DNA of 12,423 bases from an uncultured Chlorobiota bacterium (GCA_947311265.1 CAMZKQ010000140.1:1-12423), one strand, 5' to 3'. Counted from the first letter of the stretch, positions 1 through 7,456 are shown. Made by a program: numbers and translations. The notes: a model not told the origin generated them from the sequence alone.

Positions 1-17
1 AGTAAAAAAAAGAGTTA

Positions 18-25
18 TACATTTG
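18..25 (+). promoter_or_regulatory. Promoter -7 element of the tRNA-Gly/tRNA-Leu unit
   Basis: TACATTTG matches the Bacteroidota -7 consensus TAnnTTTG exactly and lies 11 nt before the first base of tRNA-Gly, a sensible distance for a short 5' leader. The expected -33 TTG would fall to the left of the window, so only half of the promoter can be seen. Confidence 0.6.
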
Positions 26-36
26 CATCACCAAAC

Positions 37-109
<73 letters not shown>

Positions 110-140
110 CTTCAAATGTGTAATAAGGATTTAATCTTTA

Positions 141-148
141 TACACTTG
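141..148 (+). promoter_or_regulatory. Possible internal promoter before tRNA-Leu
   Basis: TACACTTG is one base from the TAnnTTTG consensus and sits just ahead of tRNA-Leu, in the same relative place as the perfect element ahead of tRNA-Gly. The two share a TATACAYTTG core. No good -33 TTG is seen 17-23 nt upstream, so this is either a weak second promoter or a relic of leader duplication; read-through from the first promoter is equally possible. Confidence 0.3.
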
Positions 149-151
149 TGA

Positions 152-237
152 GCCCGAGTGGCGGAACTGGTAGACGCGCAGGACTTAAAATCCTGTTTAC
201 AGTGATGTAAGTGCCGGTTCGATCCCGGCCTCGGGTA
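152..237 (+). tRNA. tRNA-Leu, anticodon TAA
   Basis: A class II tRNA. The acceptor GCCCGAG (152-158) pairs with CTCGGGT (230-236), with one G-U pair. The anticodon stem CAGGA/TCCTG surrounds the loop CTTAAAA, giving TAA at 186-188. A long variable arm (about 196-211) separates it from the T arm GCCGG/CCGGC with TTCGATC. The discriminator is A237 and CCA is not encoded. The long variable arm and the anticodon both identify it as tRNA-Leu for UUA/UUG codons. Confidence 0.97.
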
Positions 238-238
238 C

Positions 239-274
239 AAAAAGCCGTTTAACTTAATTGATAAACGGCTTTTT
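239..274. terminator. Bidirectional terminator between the tRNA unit and cdd
   Basis: An 11-bp perfect stem (AAAGCCGTTTA at 241-251 with TAAACGGCTTT at 262-272) has an A run on the left and a T run on the right, so it is a Rho-independent terminator in both directions. It begins directly after tRNA-Leu and lies downstream of the convergent cdd gene, so it probably ends both transcripts. Confidence 0.85.
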
Positions 275-308
275 GATGCTCAAAACTAGCCTTTAAATTA
301 CAGGACAC

Positions 309-794
309 TTATTTATCCAAAAATTTATCATCAAAATTAAGCGGTAACAAAGATTTTGCATTATCTAAGATACGCACCGTTTTTTTACCAGCTAAAATTA
401 TTTTAATGGGGTGCGAAAATCGAATTTCAGTTTCCATAAGTACCTGTCGGCAAGAACCGCAAGGCGGTACCGAAGGTTCTAAAAACTCCCCCCCCGTTCG
501 TGCAGTTACCGCCAATTTTAAAATTGCTGAATTAGGGTATTTGGAGTTGGCATAAAAAACCGCCACCCGCTCGGCACACAAACCCGAAGGGTAGGCCGCA
601 TTTTCTTGATTAGTGCCCGCTATAATTTCTCCATTATCAAGTAATACCGCTGCACCAACATTAAACTGGGAATAAGGGGCATAAGCATTATTTACCGCTT
701 CTTTTGCCACTTTAATTAAATTTTGCTCATCGGTAGGCAACTCCTCTACAGAATCGTATTGGTACACCCAAGTTGTAATCTCTATTTTTTTCAT
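309..794 (-). CDS. cdd: Cytidine deaminase, homotetrameric zinc type
   Basis: Converts cytidine and deoxycytidine to uridine and deoxyuridine in cytoplasmic pyrimidine salvage. The 161-residue chain carries the whole active site: the substrate-contacting FNVGAA (44-49) and NQEN (62-65), the zinc ligand and general acid/base in CAER (C73, E75), and the PCGSCRQ motif whose C112 and C115 complete the three-cysteine zinc site of the short, tetrameric class. About 20 residues precede the usual start of the family core. The ATG at 792-794 is preceded by an A/T-rich stretch without a Shine-Dalgarno sequence, as is usual in Bacteroidota. The gene is convergent with the tRNAs and divergent from the cytochrome c synthase gene; nothing suggests an operon. 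A run of eight G (coding strand, 488-495) falls between the two zinc motifs. The assignment is firm. Confidence 0.96.
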   Translation of the reverse strand: MKKIEITTWVYQYDSVEELPTDEQNLIKVAKEAVNNAYAPYSQFNVGAAVLLDNGEIIAGTNQENAAYPSGLCAERVAVFYANSKYPNSAILKLAVTARTGGEFLEPSVPPCGSCRQVLMETEIRFSHPIKIILAGKKTVRILDNAKSLLPLNFDDKFLDK

Positions 795-1022
795 TTATTT
801 TTTTATAATTAAGCCAAGGTACATCAAGCAATTTCGATAAAACTGCTTAAAGTCTAACTTCACACACTAAAAATACAACAAAAAATACGTCCTACAAAAT
901 AAAACTGAACTTAACGCTATATTTTTCCATTTAATTTATTTTTTAGAACTAAAGAATATAGCACAATTTATAAAACATAATTAAAACTTTCCTTTTTTTT
1001 TACTTTTGTAAAATTAATAACA

Positions 1023-1030
1023 TACCTTTG
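1023..1030 (+). promoter_or_regulatory. Promoter -7 element for the cytochrome c synthase gene
   Basis: TACCTTTG is a perfect TAnnTTTG match 22 nt before the ATG at 1053. A second match, TACTTTTG, lies at 1001-1008. The TTG ending at 1008 is only 14 nt from the downstream element, short of the usual 17-23, so the -33 assignment is unclear. The start would lie a few bases after 1030. Confidence 0.5.
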
Positions 1031-1052
1031 CGTCCTTAAATGTTAAATACAT

Positions 1053-4000
1053 ATGAAAAAAATAATAAACATAATAATTTCACCACAGGCCACCGCCGTT
1101 TTATTACTCCTTCTTGCAGTTGCAATGGGAGTAGCCACTTTCGTGGAAGATGCCTACGATATTCCTACCGGAAAAGCACTAATTTACAACACAAAATGGT
1201 TCGAGCTAATTATGCTACTGTTAGCAGTTAATTTCATAGGCAATATAAAACGCTTTAAACTCTTGCGTAAAGAGAAATTGCCCAACCTTACCTTTCACTT
1301 AGCATTTATTGTTATGATTTTAGGGGCAGGGATTACCCGTTACTTTGGCTCGGAGGGCGTTATGCACATCAGAGAAGGCAGTAGCTCTAACATCTTATAC
1401 AGCGAGAAGCCCAGTTTTCGTATTTTTGCAGACCAAAACGAAAAAACATACAAATTTGAGCAATATATTAGCTTCAACAAAAACACCAGCAATGCTTTTG
1501 AAGCAGAAATACTTGGCGAAAATAATAAAGCACTAATAAAAGCAAAACTCAAAAAATTTGTTCCCAATGCCGTTGAAAAAATGGTTGAAAACCATGCCGA
1601 AGGCAAAAATACACTAGGTATTATTGCCCAAGTAAACAACCAAAAAGTAGGCTATAATATAGAAGAAGGCAGTTTCCAGAAAGTAGGAAACGTAGCCATC
1701 TCTTACAACCAAAATGCCCCCTATACAGTGCAAATTAGCCAACAAAATGACACCCTATATTTAAGCTCTCCAAAGCCCTTTACCCGCACTTCGAAAGACG
1801 GTAATACGCACGATACTATCCCCGCAGACTCTACAATTAGGCTCATGCCGCAAGAAATTATAGCAGTAGATAATCAACTTTTTTTAGTAGAAAAAATATA
1901 TCAGAAAGCAAAAAAAATACTCGAAAAAACAGACAATGCCAGTCGCAGCGATGCCATAGTATTAGATGTTACTGTGGACGGGAAAACACAAGAAATTACA
2001 GTATTTGGCGGCAAAGGGTTCATGAAAGCTGCAGAAACCTATATCATAAATGGCAAAACATTTAGAATGGCATACGGTGATGCGCCTATAACACTACCAT
2101 TTTCGCTTACGCTCGATGATTTTATACTCGACCGATACGCTGGCTCCATGAGCCCCTCTTCTTTCGAGAGCAAAGTTACACTTATCGACAAAGAAAAAGA
2201 CATCAAAGAAAAACACCGTATCTATATGAACAATGTACTCGATTACAGAGGCTACCGCTTTTTCCAATCCTCCTACGACAAAGACGAAAAAGGTACAATA
2301 CTATCGGTAAACCATGATTTTTTTGGTACTTGGCTATCCTACCTAGGCTATACACTACTCGGCATAGGTTTTCTGATGGTCTTCTTTTCAAAAGAATCAC
2401 GCTTTGCAGAACTCCGCCGGAAAATTAAAATAGTACAAAATGAGCGTAAAAAAGCATTGCTTTCTATCCTGCTTATTTTAGGTAGCTTTGGGCTAGCACA
2501 AGCACAATCCACAGGTACGCAAAATGCCGTAAGCCTAGAGCATGCCAACCACTTTGGGCAACTCGTAGTGCAAACTTATAACGGCAGATTTGCCCCACTA
2601 CAAACCCTTGCCGACGATATTTTGCACAAAATATCCCGTAAAGATAAATTTGATATTGCTGAAAAAGGAAAACTGACAAAGATACAAGTCTTTCTAGACA
2701 TACAACTCGACCCTAATTTTTGGAGGTCGCAGAAAATAATTTATATCCGAGAAAAATCAGTACGCCAAGTACTTGGCGTTACAGGGAAGTACGCCTCATT
2801 CGACGATTTTTTTGATGATAAATCGGACTATAAGTTAAAAAAATACTCCGAAGAGGCATTCCGAAAAAAGCCTGTCGAGCAAAATAAATTTGATAAGGAA
2901 GTGATTAAATTAGACGAGCGTGTAAACGTCTATATGATGACTCTAAGGGGTTCAATATCAAAGATTTTCCCAATTCAGAACAGTAAAAATAACAACTGGG
3001 TAAGTGCCACCGACCCACAGGCAAAAGTTGTGCTTACAGGCGATATTGCTACACTTAATAACAGCATAGGTTTAAAAGAATTTTCCTGCCAAAACCTAAT
3101 GGTGCTTTACCTTACCGAAACAAAAAAAGCAACCACCACAGGCGATTATACCAAAGCCGAAAAAGTACTGGGTTATATAAAAGCCATTCAAAATCAAAAA
3201 TCTAATATCGAGGGCTTTCCTACCGAAACCCAACTTAAATACGAAGTGTTCTATAACAAAGCCAATATCTTTATTTTCCTACGGAATGTTTATGGGCTAC
3301 TTAGCCTCTTGCTTTTAGGCTTTGCCTTCTACGAAAATTTAAGTGCAAAACCGAGCAAAGTGGCTAGTTTCAGCCTTAAATTATTAATAGGACTACTGGG
3401 TATTGCCTTTTTGTACCATACCTTTGGTATGGGCTTGCGGTGGTACTTAACAGGGCATGCCCCTTGGAGCAATGGATACGAAGCCCTACTTCTAGTCGCA
3501 TGGGGCGGCTTACTTGCAGGCTTTGGCTCATTAAAAAACTCTAAAATTACCATTGCCTCGGCAGCACTGATGGCCTTTTTTATGCTAATGACGGCAGGGC
3601 ATAGTAGCTACGACCCACAACTGACTAATTTACAACCCGTTCTAAAATCTTATTGGTTGATTATCCATGTGGCAATACTTACAATAAGTTACGGATTTTT
3701 AGGCTCTGGATTTTTACTTGGGCTGATAAATTTAGTGCTATATAGCACTAAAAATGAGAAGAATAGCACTCGCTTTACCTCCGTAATTAAAGAATTAACT
3801 TACGTTAATGAAATGAATATTTCCATGGGTACATTCTTGGCCACCATTGGTACATTTCTAGGTGGCGTTTGGGCAAACGAATCTTGGGGACGCTACTGGG
3901 GCTGGGACGCTAAGGAAACTTGGGCATTGGTAATTGTTATGGTCTATGCCATGGTACTGCATATGAGAATGATACCAAAACTCAAAAATTTATTCTTCCT

Positions 4001-4226
4001 AAATGCAGGCTCGGTTTGGGCATTTTCTAGCGTACTGATGACTTTTGTTGGCGTAAATTACTACCTCTCCAAAGGCATGCACAGCTACGGTGCTGGCGAT
4101 ACTCCTGTATTTCCGCTTTGGGCTTGGGGCATGATTATCCTCTCGCTTGTACTTACCTATTTGGCATGGTACAAAGAAATTGGGAAGCATAAGAAAGTTA
4201 CACAAAAAGAAGAGAAGAATACCTAG
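1053..4226 (+). CDS. ccsBA: Fused ResB-CcsA (CcsBA-type) cytochrome c synthase
   Basis: System II cytochrome c maturation: exports haem and attaches it to CXXCH motifs of periplasmic apocytochromes. One 1057-residue chain holds both halves, as in Helicobacter CcsBA and Wolinella NrfI. The N-terminal half is ResB-like: TM segments at about 12-30, 50-65 and 79-97, a large extracytoplasmic domain to about 425, then another TM near 430-447. A hydrophobic segment ending LAQAQ (about 469-485) opens a second exported region of about 260 residues. The CcsA half starts near 745 and contains the tryptophan-rich haem-handling WWD motif, WANESWGRYWGWD (940-952). The four histidines expected in CcsBA appear present: H82 and H970 in membrane segments, H872 and H1010 outside; their spacing agrees with what I recall of the Helicobacter hepaticus protein. 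No other cytochrome gene is adjacent. An overlapping upstream ATG at 1040 is in another frame. Confidence 0.95.
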   Translation: MKKIINIIISPQATAVLLLLLAVAMGVATFVEDAYDIPTGKALIYNTKWFELIMLLLAVNFIGNIKRFKLLRKEKLPNLTFHLAFIVMILGAGITRYFGSEGVMHIREGSSSNILYSEKPSFRIFADQNEKTYKFEQYISFNKNTSNAFEAEILGENNKALIKAKLKKFVPNAVEKMVENHAEGKNTLGIIAQVNNQKVGYNIEEGSFQKVGNVAISYNQNAPYTVQISQQNDTLYLSSPKPFTRTSKDGNTHDTIPADSTIRLMPQEIIAVDNQLFLVEKIYQKAKKILEKTDNASRSDAIVLDVTVDGKTQEITVFGGKGFMKAAETYIINGKTFRMAYGDAPITLPFSLTLDDFILDRYAGSMSPSSFESKVTLIDKEKDIKEKHRIYMNNVLDYRGYRFFQSSYDKDEKGTILSVNHDFFGTWLSYLGYTLLGIGFLMVFFSKESRFAELRRKIKIVQNERKKALLSILLILGSFGLAQAQSTGTQNAVSLEHANHFGQLVVQTYNGRFAPLQTLADDILHKISRKDKFDIAEKGKLTKIQVFLDIQLDPNFWRSQKIIYIREKSVRQVLGVTGKYASFDDFFDDKSDYKLKKYSEEAFRKKPVEQNKFDKEVIKLDERVNVYMMTLRGSISKIFPIQNSKNNNWVSATDPQAKVVLTGDIATLNNSIGLKEFSCQNLMVLYLTETKKATTTGDYTKAEKVLGYIKAIQNQKSNIEGFPTETQLKYEVFYNKANIFIFLRNVYGLLSLLLLGFAFYENLSAKPSKVASFSLKLLIGLLGIAFLYHTFGMGLRWYLTGHAPWSNGYEALLLVAWGGLLAGFGSLKNSKITIASAALMAFFMLMTAGHSSYDPQLTNLQPVLKSYWLIIHVAILTISYGFLGSGFLLGLINLVLYSTKNEKNSTRFTSVIKELTYVNEMNISMGTFLATIGTFLGGVWANESWGRYWGWDAKETWALVIVMVYAMVLHMRMIPKLKNLFFLNAGSVWAFSSVLMTFVGVNYYLSKGMHSYGAGDTPVFPLWAWGMIILSLVLTYLAWYKEIGKHKKVTQKEEKNT

Positions 4227-4237
4227 TTTTAGGTATT
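4218..4237. promoter_or_regulatory. 20-bp palindrome at the end of ccsBA, overlapping the next promoter
   Basis: AATACCTA (4218-4225) and TAGGTATT (4230-4237) form a perfect 8-bp inverted repeat with a 4-nt centre. It overlaps the ccsBA stop codon (4224-4226) and shares its last two bases with the -33 TTG of the following operon. The T tract after it is poor, so it is a weak terminator at best. The alternative, an operator for a dimeric regulator of the downstream genes, is inference from position. Confidence 0.45.
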
Positions 4238-4266
4238 GTAGGTCTGCTTTTACTCTGTTACATTTG
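4236..4266 (+). promoter_or_regulatory. Bacteroidota housekeeping promoter of the DUF2249 operon
   Basis: TTG at 4236-4238, a 20-nt spacer, then TACATTTG at 4259-4266 matches the consensus TTG-N17-23-TAnnTTTG in every defined base. It is the best promoter in the window. It leaves a leader of roughly 60 nt before the ATG at 4334, so the three-gene operon does not depend on read-through from ccsBA. Confidence 0.7.
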
Positions 4267-4333
4267 TAATCTAATATAAAGATTTAATCATCGGAAAACC
4301 TTTGAATTTTCTACACTACAAACAATAGACTAG

Positions 4334-5152
4334 ATGAGAGTTGGCGAAAAAACAAGAATATCAAAAATAATAAAAGAAAATGAAGCGGCAATTGATGTGA
4401 TTGCATCAATAAATAAAAATTTTAAGAAGCTAAAAAATCCTGTTTTACGAAAACTGTTAGCCCCAAGAATTACCGTAGCAGATGCTGCAAAAGTAGGCGG
4501 TGTTACGGTACTAGAGTTTCTTGAAAAGTTAGAAAAAGCAGGCTTTGAAATTGAAAAACCAAGAAAAGAAGAACAGCCCCATAAGGAAACAGAGAAAATA
4601 AATCAGGTATCAAAAAGAATATCAAAAATGGATAAAGAAAAACTAACAACATTGGACGTTCGCCCAATACTTGCTGGTGGCACAGACCCTTTTCAGGCGA
4701 TAATGACATCGTTAAAAGAAATTCCTAGCGATGGCACTTTGCTTGTAATCAACTCCTTTGAGCCAATACCATTGCTCAATAAGTTGAAAACCCAAGGCTA
4801 CGCCTATACGGTAGAACGCCCAAAAGACGGCAGCGTGCATAGCTATATCTACAAATCTGGCGAAGCCATTCAAGAGAAAAAAGTAGAGGCTGCCGAAAAA
4901 ATGACTTTTGTTCAGGCACTTGAAAAATACACCGGGCTAATGAAAGATATTGACGTTCGCCACCTAGAAATGCCAATGCCAATGGTAACTATACTCGAAG
5001 AAGTGGAGCTACTAGAAGAGGGCAAAGCCCTCTATGTAAATCATAAGCGACTGCCGCAATACCTAATCCCGGAACTCGAAACCCGTGGTTTCCTCTTTGC
5101 CGCTAACGAAATAGACGATGATAATACTAAACTAATAATCTACAAAAAATGA
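4334..5152 (+). CDS. DUF1858-like / tandem DUF2249 protein
   Basis: A 272-residue soluble protein with three modules. Residues 1-73 resemble DUF1858 (a small helical domain often linked to hybrid-cluster and redox proteins), with the characteristic stretch LKNPVLRKLLA near 36-46. A charged linker follows to about 100. Then come two DUF2249 domains, starting at LDVRP (107-111) and IDVRH (206-210); the second, with its P-rich LEMPMPMV and LPQYLIPEL, is closest to the canonical form. The whole protein has no cysteine, so it cannot use the redox pair that gives many DUF1858 proteins their name. Its function is not established. Its stop overlaps the start of the next gene (ATGA), implying translational coupling with the haem-copper-oxidase-like membrane protein. 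DUF2249 proteins commonly accompany NO-related and Fe-S repair genes; that is the reason for suspecting a role in respiratory or nitrosative stress. Confidence 0.8.
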   Translation: MRVGEKTRISKIIKENEAAIDVIASINKNFKKLKNPVLRKLLAPRITVADAAKVGGVTVLEFLEKLEKAGFEIEKPRKEEQPHKETEKINQVSKRISKMDKEKLTTLDVRPILAGGTDPFQAIMTSLKEIPSDGTLLVINSFEPIPLLNKLKTQGYAYTVERPKDGSVHSYIYKSGEAIQEKKVEAAEKMTFVQALEKYTGLMKDIDVRHLEMPMPMVTILEEVELLEEGKALYVNHKRLPQYLIPELETRGFLFAANEIDDDNTKLIIYKK

Positions 5153-6450
5153 ATGCAGGATTAAGTACAAAAAATGCACCATCGCCAATAGTTGTGCTAC
5201 CACATTATGTGTTCGGAGCAGTGGCGTTTTTGGTGGCATCAGTAATGCTCTTTTTTATTAGTGGCGATATTGTAAAATCGAATGTGGGTCCGGGGGTCCT
5301 AAGTGTAACTCATATCCTAGTTTTGGGCTGGATTACAATGGTTATTTATGGGGCTTTGTATCAGCTAATACCAGTAGTTATGGAGGTTCGTCTAGGCAGC
5401 GAACTGTTGGCACACATTAGTTTTGGGACAATGGCAGTAGGTACAGTTTTGCTTAGTTTGAGCTTTTGGCGAACCTATATAATGCCCAATATTTTAGTAG
5501 AAATTGGAGGCACACTTATTTTTATTTCGGCATTGCTATTTGCTATAAATGCACTCATTAGTGCAAAAAAATCCGAACGCAGAACCATTGAGAATACTTT
5601 TATAATCACCTCCATTTTTTGGTTGCTTTTCACCATCGCACTTGGTATTGTCATGATAATAAATGCAAAAAAGCACTTCCTTGCACCAAGTAGCGTAGAG
5701 CTATTGCAGATACATGCTGCAGCAGCCCTTATTGGCTGGTTTATGATGCTCGTAATCGGCGTTGCCAGTACGCTAATGCCAATGTTTTTTATTGCACACA
5801 ACTTAAACAGAACTTTACTTAAAATCTCTTACGGGTTAATAAACATAGGGCTTATTGGGCTAATTGTTTCGCTATACGCTATGGCGGATACCATTTTGCC
5901 AGCTATTTTTGCCTTTTTAATTGTTGCAGGAATGCTACTTTTTGTAATGTTTAATTACTCGGCCTACAAAAAACGACTGCGTCGAAAATTGGATATTGGC
6001 ATGAAACTTTCCGTTTTAGCATTTGCACTTTTAGCACTCACATTAGTTTCTGCCGTAGTAGCGGCATTAGATTTAGAGCTACTTAAAAATTGGAATGTCA
6101 AATTCGACTTAGCCTACGGCATTAGCCTAATACTAGGATTTTTTACCGCACTAATTTTAGGGCAGATGTACAAAACCCTCCCATTTATAGTTTGGCTACA
6201 AAAGTACCAAGACAAAGTGGGCAAATTTAAAATCCCGATGCCAGCAAGTTTATACTCCGAAAAAGTAGCAGATGCACATTATTACAGCTTTATTGCAGGG
6301 TTTGTATTACTTATTATTGCCATTTTTACAACACTTCCAGTTTTAGCACAAATTTCATCTGTGTTTTTCATTATTACAGCATTACTTTACGGATATAATA
6401 CTTTTATGATTGTTTTTCATAAAGAAGATATAAAACCATTGAAAAGCTGA
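5149..6450 (+). CDS. 12-TM haem-copper oxidase subunit I / NnrS-like membrane protein
   Basis: A 433-residue integral membrane protein with about twelve hydrophobic segments, resembling a reduced cbb3-type subunit I or NnrS-family protein. Three copies of one pattern are visible: H55-x4-GW-x6-G-x6-P75; H189-x6-GW-x6-G-x6-P211; and, decayed, Y323-x6-GF-x6-G-x6-P345. The lead residues 55, 189 and 323 are exactly 134 apart. In true haem-copper oxidases the matching helices 2, 6 and 10 carry haem or copper ligands; here helix 10 has Tyr instead of His and no HH pair is seen in helix 7, so oxygen or NO reduction is unlikely. It may bind one haem or a metal through H55/H189 (also H19, H217). The start is fixed by the ATGA overlap with the DUF2249 gene. 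NnrS-type membership is the main alternative to a CcoN-derived family; I cannot decide between them by eye. Confidence 0.75.
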   Translation: MNAGLSTKNAPSPIVVLPHYVFGAVAFLVASVMLFFISGDIVKSNVGPGVLSVTHILVLGWITMVIYGALYQLIPVVMEVRLGSELLAHISFGTMAVGTVLLSLSFWRTYIMPNILVEIGGTLIFISALLFAINALISAKKSERRTIENTFIITSIFWLLFTIALGIVMIINAKKHFLAPSSVELLQIHAAAALIGWFMMLVIGVASTLMPMFFIAHNLNRTLLKISYGLINIGLIGLIVSLYAMADTILPAIFAFLIVAGMLLFVMFNYSAYKKRLRRKLDIGMKLSVLAFALLALTLVSAVVAALDLELLKNWNVKFDLAYGISLILGFFTALILGQMYKTLPFIVWLQKYQDKVGKFKIPMPASLYSEKVADAHYYSFIAGFVLLIIAIFTTLPVLAQISSVFFIITALLYGYNTFMIVFHKEDIKPLKS

Positions 6451-6495
6451 AGCTAAAAAAACTCAAATTTTAAAAAATAAATAAAACTCAAAATC

Positions 6496-6813
6496 ATGTT
6501 AGAAAACTTATCAGAAAAAGAACAACTCATTCTCGAAAGCCTAAAAACAGTAATCGACCCAGAGGTTGAAATCAATATTGTATATCTTGGCTTAATTTAT
6601 GAAATTACCCATAACGAAGAGAATTTCCAAACAGATATGATTGCCACCCTATCAGCCAGAGGCTGCCCCGTAGGGGATACAATTCTCAACCACATAAAAA
6701 TTGCTGCCGAAGCAGCAATACCCGGCAGCTTTGCAAACGTAGAACTCGTTTGGGAACCACAATGGACACCCGAAATGATAACCCCAGAAGGCAAGGCGGC
6801 TTTAAATATGTAA
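6496..6813 (+). CDS. DUF59 / MIP18-family Fe-S cluster assembly protein (PaaD/SufT-like)
   Basis: A 105-residue single-domain protein of the MIP18 family, which acts in Fe-S cluster maturation or transfer. The family landmarks are all present: DPE (21-23), NIVYLGLIYEI (27-37), the RGCPVGD loop with the single conserved cysteine C57, and the tail LVWEPQWTPEMI followed by a G-K helix. Length is typical. It lies 45 nt after the 12-TM protein on the same strand and is followed by a strong terminator, so it is probably the last gene of the operon. Its presence beside DUF2249 suggests the operon supplies or repairs Fe-S clusters in a respiratory or NO-exposed system. It is not near suf genes or phenylacetate genes in this window, so the names SufT and PaaD should not be transferred. 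Confidence 0.88.
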   Translation: MLENLSEKEQLILESLKTVIDPEVEINIVYLGLIYEITHNEENFQTDMIATLSARGCPVGDTILNHIKIAAEAAIPGSFANVELVWEPQWTPEMITPEGKAALNM

Positions 6814-6833
6814 ATTTAATTTTTTACATAAGA

Positions 6834-6878
6834 AAAAATCCCTAAATTTCCACTCCCAAAAGGAAGTTAGGGATTTTT
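6834..6878 (+). terminator. Terminator after the DUF59 gene
   Basis: A run of A plus ATCCCTAA (6834-6845) pairs with TTAGGGAT and a T run (6867-6878). The stem continues inward with TTTCC/GGAAG after one mismatch, around a short loop. The T tract and A tract at either side make it a convincing Rho-independent terminator closing the three-gene operon. Confidence 0.85.
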
Positions 6879-6888
6879 GCTTATACAC

Positions 6889-6907
6889 AAATCTGAAATG
6901 CAGATTT
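6889..6907 (+). promoter_or_regulatory. Hairpin immediately before the start of the beta-barrel gene
   Basis: AAATCTG (6889-6895) and CAGATTT (6901-6907) are perfect 7-bp arms around a 5-nt loop, ending 6 nt before the ATG at 6914. In RNA this hairpin would border the ribosome-binding region; in DNA it could be an operator. No TAnnTTTG promoter is evident in the 100-nt gap. Confidence 0.35.
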
Positions 6908-6913
6908 AAAAAT

Positions 6914-7456
6914 ATGAAAAAAATACTGATAATACTAGCCATTTTTTTATTGGCTACAAATAGTAGCTTTTCGCAATCTTGTGCAAAGCCTGCCAAGACA
7001 GATAGTAAACATATTGTAAAATCAAATTTGCTTGGGATTTTCACCCTGTTTTACGAGCATCCTGTTAGCCCAAAAGTTGCTTTCCAAACGGGCTTACAGT
7101 ATAACCCCGATAATATATTTCCAAGAACAAAAGCCACAATAAGCATTGCCCCCGAGCTTAAATACTATTTTTTACGTCGCCCCAATGCCATGAGTGGTGC
7201 ATTTACAGGGCTATATGGAAAATACAGTAATTTAAAAATTTCGGAAACCCTAGGTACTGCAACGGTAAAGACGGCAGCACTTGGTTTAAACTTTGGCTAC
7301 CAGCACGTGTTTAATAATGGCATAGTTACCGAAGGTTTTGCAGGTGCTGGTTACACCCTTTGGAAAACTATTGATTCAAATTTCCCGGACACTTACCCCA
7401 TGGCTAATTATAATTTTGATATACGCTTAGGGATAAGTTTGGGCTATTCTTTTTAG
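6914..7456 (+). CDS. Exported small outer-membrane beta-barrel candidate (DUF3575-like)
   Basis: A 180-residue protein with a clear signal peptide: KK, then a hydrophobic core (4-15), then a cut most likely after SSFS before QS (about residue 20/21). The mature part alternates polar and hydrophobic residues, is rich in G, Y and F, and ends in SLGYSF, the terminal aromatic typical of outer-membrane barrels. The opening HIVKSNLLGIFTLFYEHP resembles the start of DUF3575-type barrels of Bacteroidota, which have no assigned function. The single C23 follows the likely cut site but does not form a lipobox. It stands alone between terminators; the ATG at 6914 directly precedes the KK of the signal peptide. 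The barrel call is reasonable; the DUF3575 assignment is tentative. Confidence 0.65.
   Translation: MKKILIILAIFLLATNSSFSQSCAKPAKTDSKHIVKSNLLGIFTLFYEHPVSPKVAFQTGLQYNPDNIFPRTKATISIAPELKYYFLRRPNAMSGAFTGLYGKYSNLKISETLGTATVKTAALGLNFGYQHVFNNGIVTEGFAGAGYTLWKTIDSNFPDTYPMANYNFDIRLGISLGYSF

Noticed and set aside
1040..1231. Open frame starting 13 nt before the ccsBA start
   Set aside because: It overlaps ccsBA in another frame, and its product is basic and low in hydrophobic character without any family trait; a shadow of the real gene.
5475..5801. 108-codon open frame on the minus strand inside the 12-TM gene
   Set aside because: It lies wholly opposite a well-supported membrane-protein gene; antisense of hydrophobic helices often yields long open frames.
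6802..7044. 80-codon minus-strand frame across the terminator and barrel-gene start
   Set aside because: It spans a strong terminator and the signal-peptide region of a real gene on the other strand; composition is not protein-like.
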